A DNA stretch of 64,000 bases from NCBI RefSeq assembly GCF_001659605.2, contig NC_035162.2:6467248-6531247 (forward strand), read 5' to 3'. Below are positions 23,400 through 34,843 of this stretch, piece by piece (positions within the stretch are counted from its first letter, which is position 1; the number at the start of each line of letters is the position of its first letter). A program made the position numbers and the translations under genes. Origin of the DNA: Manihot esculenta. Its lineage: Eukaryota > Streptophyta > Magnoliopsida > Malpighiales > Euphorbiaceae. The notes under the pieces are model-generated. The model was not told the origin of the DNA. It saw only the letters and a program-made list of their open reading frames with translations, and made no database searches.

Positions 23400-25618
23400 T
23401 GTAACGACCCGAAAATCGGACCGCTACCGGCGCTAGGATCCGGGTCGACTTAAGGCCGCCGGGACCCGTAGCAAGCCTGACATAAAACCTGTAAACCTGT
23501 ATAATCCCATACATGATCAACAATATGCATAAAAATTTAAAACTTTTCTTTCCTTTGAACATCAACCAAACTCAACCTGTGCATAACATTAACATAACTT
23601 TGATCCCTCTGTGGGATCTCATCTGTGCCCTCAATGGGTAACATACATCTGTTGAGTTGGTTTACATAAACATCAGCAAAATCTCTAAGATCATGTATAA
23701 AAGGGATACAACCATCTATGGTCAAGCACATACTAACATCCATGAAACTCATTACATAACTATACTGTACTTTTACATTACAATTTGATCATGTCCATTA
23801 CTAGCTATTACAAAGGCATAACTTCTTCACTCTAACCGAACTCCCGCACTATACTGTACCTGCAAGCCTGGGGGAAAAGGGAGAGGGATGAGCTAAAAGC
23901 CCAGTGAGCTGAACTATTAAAAACACATTAACACTATGCTCTATGAAATGCATCATAACACAAACATTTCACATAAGGGTTGGGTGAACTTGTCACCAAT
24001 TAGTCCAAGCTAACATAGTGCCAGGCCGTAGCATGGGGTCCTGGTCTTCCTGTCATACATACATTACTCACCATTATCCCAGGGCCTCCTCTGGGCTCCT
24101 GGTCTTCGAGTCCACAATCGTGCCAGGCCGTAGAATGGGGTCCTGGTCTTTCATTTCCGTGCCAGGCCGTAGAATGGGGTCCTGGTCTTCCTGTCATGGA
24201 CTAATTGGGTCATCCAACATTCACCCACATCAACAACAATAGATGCAATGCGGCATATTCGTGAAGCTAATGAAATCATCCTATTGCATAATCATGATGC
24301 ATGAAACATGATAAAACATTTAATTTAAAAGAGTAAGTTTAGTTCCACTCACCTCTGGCTGACTCTGACAACACCGCAGCTGAACTCACTGCTGGGGTCC
24401 TCGGTTCCTCGGGTCCGAACCTACACAGGTGGACTCAAATGAGGGACCAAACATGCTAGAACATAACTCCAAACTACTCCCCAAAAACCCCCTAAAACAT
24501 CATAAATTAACCATAAGAATACATGCATGAAATGGCTGGACAGGGCACTTTCGGCGGCAGGTTCGGCGGCCAAAAGTCCCTCCAGAGACGAAAGTCAGGC
24601 AGGTTCGGCGGCACCTTCGGCGGCCGAAAGTGCCAGACAGAGACGAAAGTCTCTTTTCGGGGGCACCTTCGGCAGCCGAATGCTGCCTCCACAAAAGAGG
24701 TTCGGCGGCCGAAACTCCCTTCGGCTGCCGAACCTGGTTTCTGCCAAACGGGCAGAAACTTGGTTCAAACGAACCTCCTGCCTCCCAAAACCATAAATCA
24801 TGCATATATCTCAACCAAAACATGCATACAAGTTCCTAGGGGCCTCAAACATACATATACCCCATCTACAACACTTCAATCACACACAAACAAGCTACAT
24901 TGTTCAAAACATCAATATATACCCATAACATCAACATATAACCTAACATGCATTTCTACCCATAGATCTTGCATAAAACTTATTAAAAACCCATAAGGAG
25001 CTTAAGATCGGCTCTTACCTCTTGAAGATCGAGAGGAAGACGACCTAAACTTGGAGATCCACGGAAATGAGCTCCTGAGTTCCCAAAGCTCCAAAACTTG
25101 TTTCAAAAGCTTAAATCTTCAAAACCAAGTGAAAACAAGTGAGAATATTGAAAGATTTAGAGGAAGAACATTGAAAATGGGTGAGGGACGGCGGGAAGCT
25201 CACCTTGGCCGAAAATAGGGGAAAAAAGCTCGCCCGTTTTCGGCTAAGGGACCCTTTTATAGTGGCTGGCCAGACCACGTTCGGGGGCCGAATGTGCCTC
25301 CGCATCCTTGCAAATGTTCGGCGGCCGAACTTCACTTTCGGCGGCCGAACCTTTACTTCCCTCACTCATGCTTTCGGGGGCCTAACGTGCCTCCAAAACG
25401 CATGCATGTTCGGCGGCCGAACTTGACTTTCGGCGGCCGAACCTGGGTTTTCCTCTAAAGACTTTTCTTGTAAAAACTCATTTAATTTCATACTTAAAAT
25501 CATAAAACACCTTAAAACATTTTTATAAAACATGATTCTACCCTTCTAGAGGTCTCCGACATCCGAGATTCCACCGGACGGTAGGAATCCCGATACCGGA
25601 GTCTAGCCGGGTATTACA
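23400..25618 (-). repeat. 5' LTR of element B (2219 bp)
   Basis: Promoter-side LTR for the minus-strand element and near-identical partner of 15829-18047. U3 is at the right end (about 25262-25618) and the TATA box at 25252-25261. Transcription would run leftwards, away from the gene island. Confidence 0.95.
25252..25261 (-). promoter_or_regulatory. TATA box of the element B 5' LTR
   Basis: The minus strand reads TATAAAAGGG, a strong plant TATA box, about 357 bp from the outer LTR edge. The palindrome array lies right behind it (25277-25446). The same site occurs in the 3' LTR at 17681-17690. Confidence 0.75.
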
Positions 25619-25623
25619 ATAAT
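25619..25623. repeat. Target site duplication ATAAT, right copy (element B)
   Basis: Matches 15824-15828. Confidence 0.95.
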
Positions 25624-26162
25624 TTTAAGTCCGTAATTGATTGAATTGTTCAAACATAAGAACACTTGGTGTAACAACTAAGGAATTGTATGATCTAGCA
25701 ACATCTCATGCATTTGAGTAGTTAGGATTTGATCTCTCTCTTTCTTCATGCAATTAACAATTGTTTGATGCCTAAGGCCCAATGACGTTTCTTGGCAATT
25801 TGTTAATTGGTAATTAATTAGAGAACGTTTCCTATTTGGTTTAATCATAAGGAGAGACATGGTGGTGAGAAGCGTTTTCCATCTTCATAACTAATCTATT
25901 GAATCAACCTAAATAACATAAGTTTCAATGATTAATCCAAACAACCAAGGTGGATCAATCTCTTCAACTAAACCTTTCTCAAATTGAATTCCCCTTTTAT
26001 TTGTTAATTCAGTTTATTCGTTCTCAGTGCGTTCTCTTGGTCCTGATAAGGAAGGTAAGTTTATAATTCTCTGTGGATTCGATCCTTTACCACTATCTGC
26101 AGTAGTAATATTGTTGATAATCGAAAATATTATTTTTGATCGATTTCGACAATCGCGGATAA

Positions 26163-27315
26163 GAGTGCATAAATTTAAAACACAGTTTTACTTAAAAATT
26201 TAAAAATATAATTACTACAAAGTTAAAATTCAGGAAAATAACTAATTAACCATGTAAATGGTTTTTGAAATGCTCTTCTTAAAAATTTGCAAATATCAAA
26301 AAGCAAGTTGATTCGTTTTTTTTTTAAATTATAAAAATTTAAATCCCTGAAAAAGGGGCAAAAAAAAAAAAACGTGGGATGATGGAATGAGATGGGAGTC
26401 ATCACTCACTCGCACTCGGTCTTACTTGTCTATCTATCATTCTTTGCTAAATTATTTTTTGTAAACAATAAAATTTTAAAATTCCTGTTTTTTACATAAT
26501 CCGTACTCTGACAACGACCACTGAAGGATGGTGGCACATGCCTGCTGTCATTTCAGCACCTAACCAACGGCTAAGATCTTTCTGTACGGATCCTTCAACG
26601 TTCCAGATTCCATTTCCCCCACCTATTTCTCTCTCTCTCTCTCCCTTTCTGCTCACTACTGCTCTCAGGTCCAGTTTGGTCGGGTCCCTTATAAGAGAGA
26701 GAGAACTCACTCTTTCTCTCTCCTTCTCACTGGCTAGTGAGCTTCGAAGCCGAGCCCAAAACCGCACTCTATCTTTCTCAATCGAGATAGTGATAGTTTA
26801 CTTCGTTTCCTTTCCTTTCTTTGTTTCCCTCCTTAACTCTCTCTCTCTCTTTCTGCTCTTTCATGGGGATCTCGAAGACTGGCTGCTTTATTTCGGGGCT
26901 TGATTCATAGTGAAATTACTGGATACTAGATGTTTGAAATAGTAAAGAAGAAGATCTCTATGGATTTGGGTTTGATCTGATTGCAGATGTGTTTGCTTTT
27001 TTAGGGCTTTATGTGTTTTAGGGTTTTTGAAGCTGCAGGTGTACTGTCTAATTTTTAGTTTTGATTTCTCTTCCTTTTCCCCTAATTTTTCGGCTGAGTG
27101 TTTGTAATAGTAATGGTGTGAATTAAGGAGTGAAGTTGGAAGAGATGAGAGAATGCGAGGGTTTTTTGTTGGATTGGAAGATGATTACTATTATTACTAT
27201 GGTAGCTGTGAGTGAGGGTTTTATATAGCTAATATTTGTATTAATTAATTAAGACAGTTTACAATTAATATATATATATATAGAAACAAAAGGAGAAATA
27301 AATTAAGAGTGGAAG
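26163..27315 (+). promoter_or_regulatory. ARF8 promoter and 5' leader, CT-rich
   Basis: About 1150 bp lie between the retrotransposon nest and the ARF8 start codon. The first 400 bp are AT-rich. A CT-rich stretch (about 26625-26730 and 26835-26860, with CTCTCT runs) follows, typical of plant core promoters and leaders. A weak TTATAAG string is at about 26689. The exact transcription start and any leader intron cannot be placed from sequence. A short upstream reading frame is listed separately. Confidence 0.55.
27145..27228 (+). other. Upstream ORF in ARF8 leader (27 codons)
   Basis: An ATG at 27145 opens a 27-codon frame ending at the TAG at 27226-27228, 87 bp before the ARF8 ATG. If the region is in the mature mRNA it could lower ARF8 translation. 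uORFs are known in several ARF leaders, but conservation of this one is not established. Confidence 0.4.
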
Positions 27316-30300
27316 ATGAAGCTTTCTACGTCAGGTTTGGGTCAGCAGGGTCATGAAGGTATCTTATTTGTTTTCCCCTTTTATCTCCACCGCCCCCCTT
27401 CCCACTTTTTTTATATTTTTCCCCTTGATTTTCTCAAGTCTATTTGTTATTTATGCGTCATTAGAGCTTATTGTTTTCTCATTAAACTTTGCATTTAATT
27501 TAGGAGGATGATTAAACCTTCTCGCCGTAAGTAATGAGCAATTGAACTACATTTAGTTTATTTTTCACTGGGTTTTCTTGTTGTATATGTCATGATGATA
27601 GGCGAGAAGAAATGTTTGAATTCGGAGCTATGGCATGCCTGCGCTGGACCACTTGTGTCCTTACCAACAGTGGGGAGCCGAGTGGTCTACTTCCCTCAGG
27701 GACATAGCGAGCAGGTCTTCTTTTCTTAATTTCTCTTTATTATTCTGGTTTCAAATTGATCCTGTTCCATTTACTTATTTTCAATTTTTCAGTTTTGATT
27801 CGAACGGAATGAACTGTGTAGGTAGCTGCCACTACTAACAAAGAAGTTGATGGGCACATACCTAATTACCCAAGCTTGCCGCCCCAGTTGATATGCCAAC
27901 TCCACAATGTCACTATGCATGTGGGTTCTATTTATTTTTCTCAATTTAAAATTAATTTCCCACTTTTTCTTAAGTTCTTTTTAATTATGTTTATTATTTT
28001 TAGCTCCGTTAATGGCGTAAAAAACTGAATTGTGGAATATGCTTGGAATTTCAGGCAGATGTAGAAACAGATGAAGTGTACGCCCAGATGACTTTACAGC
28101 CTTTGACACCGGTAATTGTGCATTTGTTTTTAATCGTAAATTGGGTTTATCAAATTGAATTCCAGTTTGGTGATGTTGGTTTGTTTCTATTTAATATTAT
28201 TTCTAAATTATTTTTGTCATATTGCGTGTATAGCAAGAGCAAAAGGATACATTTCTTCCCATGGAATTGGGAATGCCAAGCAAGCAGCCAACTAATTATT
28301 TTTGCAAGACATTGACTGCCAGTGATACTAGTACGCATGGAGGATTCTCTGTTCCCCGTCGTGCTGCAGAGAAAGTGTTTCCTCCCTTGGTAGTCTCTGC
28401 CTAGTTTCTCGCTTTCATTTACATTTAGTTCAATGCTAAGGATGTTATATGTATATGTGAATATCTTTTTTTTCTTTTATCCAGGATTTCTCGCAGCAGC
28501 CTCCAGCTCAGGAACTTATTGCAAGAGATTTGCATGATGTTGAATGGAAATTTAGGCATATTTTCCGAGGTAGGTATTGGATTTTTTTTTTGGCTCAATA
28601 ACTATTTTTTTGTGGCTCAATAACTATTTTTTTGGACTTGGCCTTATATTTTAATCTTTTTTAATAAATTGTATTAATATGTATAAGTTGTTAAAATACC
28701 GATACAGTTAACACACCATTGTTGTTATATGCTTGCAAGTAGAAATTTCAAGAAGTACTCCATTTCTCTAAAGTGCTATTGCAATTGGCAGTGAAAAAGC
28801 TCTGCACTTGGTCAAAATAAGAGTGTCTTACTATGGCAGTATCCATCTTACCTGATCTTTTGTGCTATCAATTGCAATCTAATTGTTGAACCATCTGATC
28901 ACATTTCTCCATAGCGTTTTACATCTGTGAAATTATTTTTCAATTGTGAGGCAGTTTGGCTCAACTCCTCTATTGGAAGTGCACCTGTCTTCATTGTCAG
29001 GTTATCACATTTTTCCCTTTTTTGTGTTTGGGATGGCTATTTTTTTCCCCTGTTGAGAGAGTCTTTCAAGTTAGTGCTCACATCAATTGAGTGTCAAAAA
29101 TCACAGGTATTTTGAAGAGATGGATGCTACCCAGACTTGGCCTCTAAATTTTTGTCCCTATCAAACAAGAAGAGCTCAAAGTAAATATAGAACATAGGTC
29201 TAAAAGTAACTTTCTAGGAAAATCAGTTACTACGTCCTTTGGCGAATTAACCCGCGAAATGGGTTCCATAGAAATTTCAAACTTGAGTTGTTAGATTTAG
29301 GAAATAAAAGATCTGAAAAGAATTAACATTGGAAGCCCATCAGTGGTTCATAGTATCAGTGACCTTACACCAACCTTACTGACTTGTGAAAAATTGACAT
29401 CTTTCTTGATTTCTCTGGTTTGTCTTGTAGGATGTCAGAATAAGTTGTGATGATCTGCTTTAGTATCCATCTGCCTGAAATCTTCCTGGATGGTATTAGT
29501 AACCGAATGCAATCGTGTCCATGAGACCCTATAAGTTATTTTAAGAGGCATGGGTGAAAAGCATTGTTTGCGCGTGTGAATTTGGTTCTTTAGTATTTAA
29601 GCTAATGATATGTGGTTCAGTAAGATGTGCTGAATTTTATGTTACTATCACAGTGCTCGAGTCATTGGAGGTTGAGATGGGTCTAAATATCCTATGGTCT
29701 GCTGGCAGGGAGTTCAACACGATTCTGTTTAAGGGGTTGCTTCTCATATGATTTTTGAATTGAAGTCTTAGATGTTGCCACATGCATTTTGAGATGTTCT
29801 TTGAGGATTGTGAACGAGTACTTTTCTATACTAGTTTGCCTGTTGATCCTGTCTGAGGGATAGGGGCAACATGATTGTCTTAGCTTTATTCTAGTAGCTT
29901 TTGATGATTCATTTGCAATAATAACTGGTTGTATCATTGCATACATTTTCCAGGATGGTATTCTCATTTTCTTTTTAGCCAGATTGTCATGGCTAGCTGA
30001 AATCTTCTATTCCTTGCTCATACTGCAGGACAGCCCAAACGGCATCTGCTCACAACTGGGTGGAGTGTATTTGTTAGTGCCAAAAGACTTGTTGCTGGAG
30101 ACTCTGTTCTCTTTATCTGGTATATAAAACCTTGTTTCTTTGTCCCACAAAAGTTTTCAGTCAATGCAGATAACATGTAAAATTTCTGCCTCCAGGAATG
30201 AGAAAAATCAGCTTCTTTTGGGAATTCGTCGGGCTACTCGACCACAAACTGTAATGCCATCATCCGTATTATCTAGTGATAGTATGCATATTGGGCTTCT

Positions 30301-33300
30301 TGCAGCTGCAGCTCATGCAGCAGCAACTAATAGCTGTTTTACAGTTTTCTATAATCCAAGGTGCCAAACATATTTTTAAGTTTTATTTTCTTTTAATTGT
30401 TTAGTTCTTCCATCTAAAATATTTATTTTTTGCAGGGCTAGTCCATCTGAGTTTGTTATACCCCTTTCCAAATACGTCAAAGCAGTATTCCACACACGTG
30501 TTTCAGTTGGGATGCGCTTCCGAATGCTCTTTGAGACTGAAGAATCAAGTGTCCGTAGGTATTATGGTAGTTGATAGTTTACTTTGGTATTCATTATTTA
30601 CATGTAGGATCATGTATTAATTTATCAGATATTGTATTTTTGTTATCTAATTATTTATGCTTCCTAAATGTCCATCTTATTGATAAATGCTTTAGTGATA
30701 TGATGATATCTAACTAATATATTCTTTCTATAAAATTCTAACTTATTAGGTCTTTTTAGTATATAATTCATCTTTCAATTGGTTCTGTCTGAACTTCATT
30801 GGAAAGTGAACTGTATAAAGCAGAAATAGTTTTCTTGTTTTTTTTATTTTTTATTTTTTATGTCATGCTACTGAGGGTTAGATGGAATGCTTGTCCATTT
30901 ACTTTTGGAGCATCAGCTGGTCTCTCAAGCTATGGCTTCCATGAATCTGTGCATATGATTTACACATCATTATTTGTTCAGTGAGGAAACAATGTAGTAA
31001 ATGCACAGCTGTAGAAATATTGTTTAGCTGTTGTGTGAATTGGATTGATGAGTAGGCCATTGGCTGTGACTGTGATAGCATCACATCAAAATCGTTTGAA
31101 ATGCTGTGCGCGGTACCATGAAATTGCTGCCTGTAACATGATGTATTCTATTGTAACATATTTGTGTTGATGTTGGAAACTTCTATTGGCCAGGTATATG
31201 GGCACGATAACGGGCATAAGTGATCTGGATCCTGTCCGGTGGCCCAATTCTCATTGGCGTTCTGTCAAGGTATTTGGACTTAATGTGTATGCTCTGTCCG
31301 AACAACCTCAGGCTTGCTTATGCCATTGTTTATTAGTATCATCCTATCAGAATGGCACATCCCCTGATTTTGTGCTTAAAGAGTTGAATGTTCCCCTTGT
31401 TCTTTTAGGTTTCCTTTTCAAATGCTCCTCATGTGCCGAGCCCTTTATAGTAGGGTTCGAAATTTTCCTATATTTTAGCGCATATATTGCATTGTGCCAT
31501 AAATTCTGGATTGTCTAACACAAAGATTGTGATTTGTATACTGACTGTATTAACTTCTGGCGAATGGGTATTAGAGAATTTTAAACAAATGTAAATTCTA
31601 GGTAATGTAAATTCTAGGTAATGGAGATTATGCCTATTAGTTGAGAAACTAAAATAACCAGATTTAACTGTATGGTTCTTAACAATTCCTGCGTGTAATA
31701 GCCATGCATATTGTTAATATCACATGACGGCCTTGTGTAATTTTATTCCTTGTCCCTTACACTGATTCATACAGTTTCAATTCCTTGTAGGTTGGCTGGG
31801 ATGAGTCAACTGCTGGTGAGAGGCAACCAAGGGTATCCTTATGGGAGATTGAGCCTTTAACAACTTTCCCCATGTATCCGTCGCTGTTTCCCCTCAGACT
31901 CAGGCGTCCTTGGCATCCTGGGCCTTCATCTCTGCTTGGTATTTATTATTTCAATTTGTGGACCTTGCATCTTTTCCTTCATATAATTTCCTGGATTCGT
32001 AATATGGATTTGGAGATGTGAAAATACAATTGGATTTTGTCTTATATAAAGAAAGAAGTAGAATAGTAGATAGAGACAAGCCAGTAGAAGTGGAATAGAG
32101 GAATAACGTAGTTACTTACTTCACTTTCAGAAAAACACTTTAGTCAGATTTTTACTCAAACATCTGGCCAGGTTACATTGAAACATGATTCTTTAAAGTA
32201 ATTGGAAATCATGAGTCTGAGAATATTAGTCAAAACTTGGAATGGACCCTTTCTTTTCATAAAAAAAGAGACTTTATTCTTTAATTTTTTTAGGGACAAT
32301 GTGTTTTGTTTTCTTTTCCAATTTCTGTGGGCTTGTCCTTATGGATCTTTTGGGATGGGGGGAATTCCTTAAGATTTATTCCTGAATGTTGAAGACTAGA
32401 ATTCCTGATTTATATGAGTTCATGGTTTTGAGTCTCCTTTTGATATAGGATTGAATATGTTTTGTTTTGAGTTACTAGTTATATATTTCTGTACTGCAGG
32501 CAACATGCTATTTAATGAGATGTAATATGTAAATGGGTTTTTTGGTTTGTCCCATGGAAGTGAACATAACTTAAGTGTCCACATCTCACATTGTGTTTAA
32601 TCAATATTTGGTTGTGTACGAGAAAAAAAAATAAAAATTAATAGAATTTCTAAATTTATAGAATTTACTCCATGGATGAAATGGGATTTTATCATTCAGT
32701 TAGATACATTGGATCAGTATCTATTTTTCTTTCTTATGGTGTACCATTCAGTATCATTCAGTTAGACACAGTTACACTGACTAAATTGTCATTCCAAGTT
32801 CCAATTGCACTCCTGGCTACTCTTAGGCTTTCTGAGACTGGCTAAGTAAATTGCAATAGCTATAATTAATGGCGTGGCAAAGTGCTCTTTGGTGGCAAAG
32901 TGCTCTTTGGTGGCAAAGAGTTGTTTCTTCCTTTATTCTTGTGTATTGCATACTTCAACATTTTGTTAGAGTTCTCCTATCTCCACCCCCACAAAAAATA
33001 TTTTGCTTTAATTCCTGTGAATTCCTTTCTCTTAAACCAATTGCAAAGTCTTTTTGATAGTTTTAAAAAATTTGAATTTTTTTTAAAGCAAGGAAAAAGA
33101 CCTGTGTATGCTCTAGTGGTTTATTGAGCTTGTGTAGTTAATTTGCAAATATCTAAACTGGTAGTGAAACTGCTTCAGGTAATGTCGGTGTAAAATGCAG
33201 TCCAAGCTTTTTGTACCCCTGGCCTTTAGAAGTTTGGCTATTTTGTCCACTATGCTTGCCCTCTGCCTGAAAAGCCCTTTCTCTCTTCACCTCTCCTTGG

Positions 33301-34843
33301 GTTTTCAATTTTTCTTTATTCTTAAAACTGATTCTTTTGCAGATAACAGAGATGAAGCTGGCAATGGTTTAATGTGGCTAAGGGGTGGTACTGGTGAGCA
33401 GGGTCTTCACTCTCTGAATTTTCAAGCTGTTAATATGTTTCCATGGACACAGCAGAGGTTGGATCCAGCATTGCTAGGGAATGATCAGAACCAGTGGTAC
33501 CAGGCTATGCTTGCAAGTGGTTTAGGAGATCCCCTGAGACAGCAATTTATGCAGTTTCAGCAGCCTTTTCAATATCTTCAACAGTCGAGCAATCATTATC
33601 CGCTGTTGCAGCTGCAGCAGCAACAGCAAGCAATTCAACAATCGACCTCTCATAATATACTGCAGGCACAAAATCAGATTTCCACTGAAAGCTTGCCCCG
33701 GCATTTACTGCAGCAACAACTGAACAATCAGCCTGATGATCAGGCACAGCAGCAACAACATAATTACCATGATGCACTTCAGATTCAAGGTGAACAACTC
33801 AAGAGACAGCAGTCAAATTTGCCATCTCCATCTTTTTCAAAAACAGATTTCATGGACTCAAGCACCAAGTTCTCAGCATCTACTACCCCCATGCAGAACA
33901 TGCTTGGTTCTCTATGTGCTGAAGGGAGTGGTAATCTTTTGGACTTCACCAGGACTGGTCAGTCTCCGCTAACTACACTAACTGAACAGTTGCCACAACA
34001 GTCTTGGGTCCCCAAGTATGCACATTCACAGGTCAATGCCTTTACCAATGCGGTGTCACTTCCACGACCATATCCTGAGAAAGATCATGCTGTGGAGCCA
34101 GAAAATTGCAGCTTGGATGCTCAGAATGCTACTAATTTTGGTGTGAATATTGATTCGTCTGGACTCCTACTGCCTACCACACTGCCCAGATATGCCACTT
34201 CTACAGTTGATTCTGATGTGTCATCAATGCCTTTAGGGGATCCTGGGTTTCAGAGCTCTATGTATGGTGGTGTCCAAGACTCTTCTGAATTATTGCCTAG
34301 TGCAGGGCAAGTTGACCCACCGACCCCAAGTCGAACATTTGTCAAGGTATGATCTAAATGCAACCAATTGGATTCTGCCTTTGTTGCTCAACAGTCATGG
34401 TTAAGTGATTCCACTCCTATCTATGCTTTCTTTAGGTTTATAAGTCGGGGTCGGTTGGGCGCTCACTGGACATCTCTCGGTTCAGCAGCTACCATGAGCT
34501 GCGAGAGGAACTGGCTCAGATGTTTGGCATTGAGGGGAAGTTAGAAAACCCTCATAGATCAGGCTGGCAGCTTGTATTTGTCGACAGGGAGAATGATGTG
34601 CTTCTCCTTGGAGATGACCCATGGGAGTAAGTATACATAATAGCTAATAGAACTGAGATATTTGTCGTGTTTTCTGATAGGATGTCCTCCTATGTTGTAG
34701 CCTTATTTTGGTTATTTTTCACCTGCAGAGCATTTGTGAATAATGTTTGGTACATCAAGATACTTTCTCCAGGGGATGTACAAAAGATGGGGGAGCAGGG
34801 GTTGGAATCCTTCAGCCCAAATGTAGGCCAAAGGATTGAGTAG
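27316..34843 (+). CDS. ARF8: Auxin response factor 8 (ARF8)
   Basis: Class A (activator) auxin response factor, a nuclear DNA-binding regulator of auxin-responsive genes. It has fourteen coding exons: 27316-27358, 27602-27714, 27822-27920, 28055-28111, 28234-28389, 28485-28569, 30029-30119, 30196-30360, 30436-30558, 31194-31269, 31791-31938, 33343-34346, 34436-34626, 34729-34843. All junctions are GT-AG and in frame, giving 821 aa, close to Arabidopsis ARF8. The start [15 protein letters not shown] is the ARF8 signature. Domains: B3 DNA-binding (about 127-229), ARF/Aux_resp (about 250-335), Gln-rich activation region (about 386-715, with QQQQQ runs) and C-terminal PB1 (from [12 protein letters not shown] at 721, acidic [15 protein letters not shown]). 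Introns 6 and 11 are long (about 1.4 kb each). Family knowledge: ARF8 acts with ARF6 in flower, fruit and hypocotyl growth and is targeted by miR167. Assignment is very secure. Confidence 0.96.
32872..32925 (+). repeat. 18-bp tandem repeat in ARF8 intron 11
   Basis: About 2.5 copies of GGCAAAGTGCTCTTTGGT. Intronic, no obvious role. Confidence 0.8.
34555..34575 (+). promoter_or_regulatory. miR167 target site in ARF8 exon 13
   Basis: The exon contains AGATCAGGCTGGCAGCTTGT, the conserved site complementary to miR167 in ARF6 and ARF8 mRNAs. It encodes the RSGWQLV part of the PB1 domain, so protein and RNA constraints overlap. Cleavage would fall near the middle of the site. Confidence 0.92.

Larger units (their letters stand above)
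15829..25618 (-). mobile_element. Element B: structurally complete Ty3/gypsy chromovirus-type retrotransposon
   Basis: A 9790-bp element coding on the minus strand. The order from right to left is 5' LTR (23400-25618), tRNA-Met-type primer site (23384-23396), leader, gag-protease-RT-RNase H-integrase-chromodomain-like frame (18144-23126), polypurine tract (18048-18060) and 3' LTR (15829-18047). The two LTRs are both 2219 bp, begin TGTAACGACC, end TATTACA on the plus strand, and differ at only three positions that I can find (17001/24572, 17127/24698, 17756/25327). A perfect ATAAT duplication flanks it. The integrase-linked chromodomain-like end and long LTRs suggest the Tekay/Del lineage. It looks young but has one nonsense codon in integrase. 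Confidence 0.95.
14854..26162 (+). mobile_element. Solo LTR D (about 1.5 kb), split by insertion of element B
   Basis: The two halves, 14854-15828 and 25624-26162, form one LTR-like unit once element B and its ATAAT duplication are removed. It begins TGATAGAGTATATTTTAGTCC and ends CGCGGATAA, a TGAT...ATCA-type inverted end with the last C changed to A. GAGTG flanks it at 14849-14853 and 26163-26167, a plausible 5-bp target duplication. Near its right end it has a GTGGATTCGATCC...CCACTATCTGCAG stretch that I recognise as typical of plant Ty3/gypsy LTRs (R/U5 side). No primer binding site or coding sequence follows, so it is a solo LTR in plus orientation. Confidence 0.72.

Noticed and set aside
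26538..26903. 121-codon frame upstream of ARF8
   Set aside because: Low-complexity Ser/Leu/Phe peptide from CT-rich leader DNA. It probably belongs to promoter or 5' UTR.
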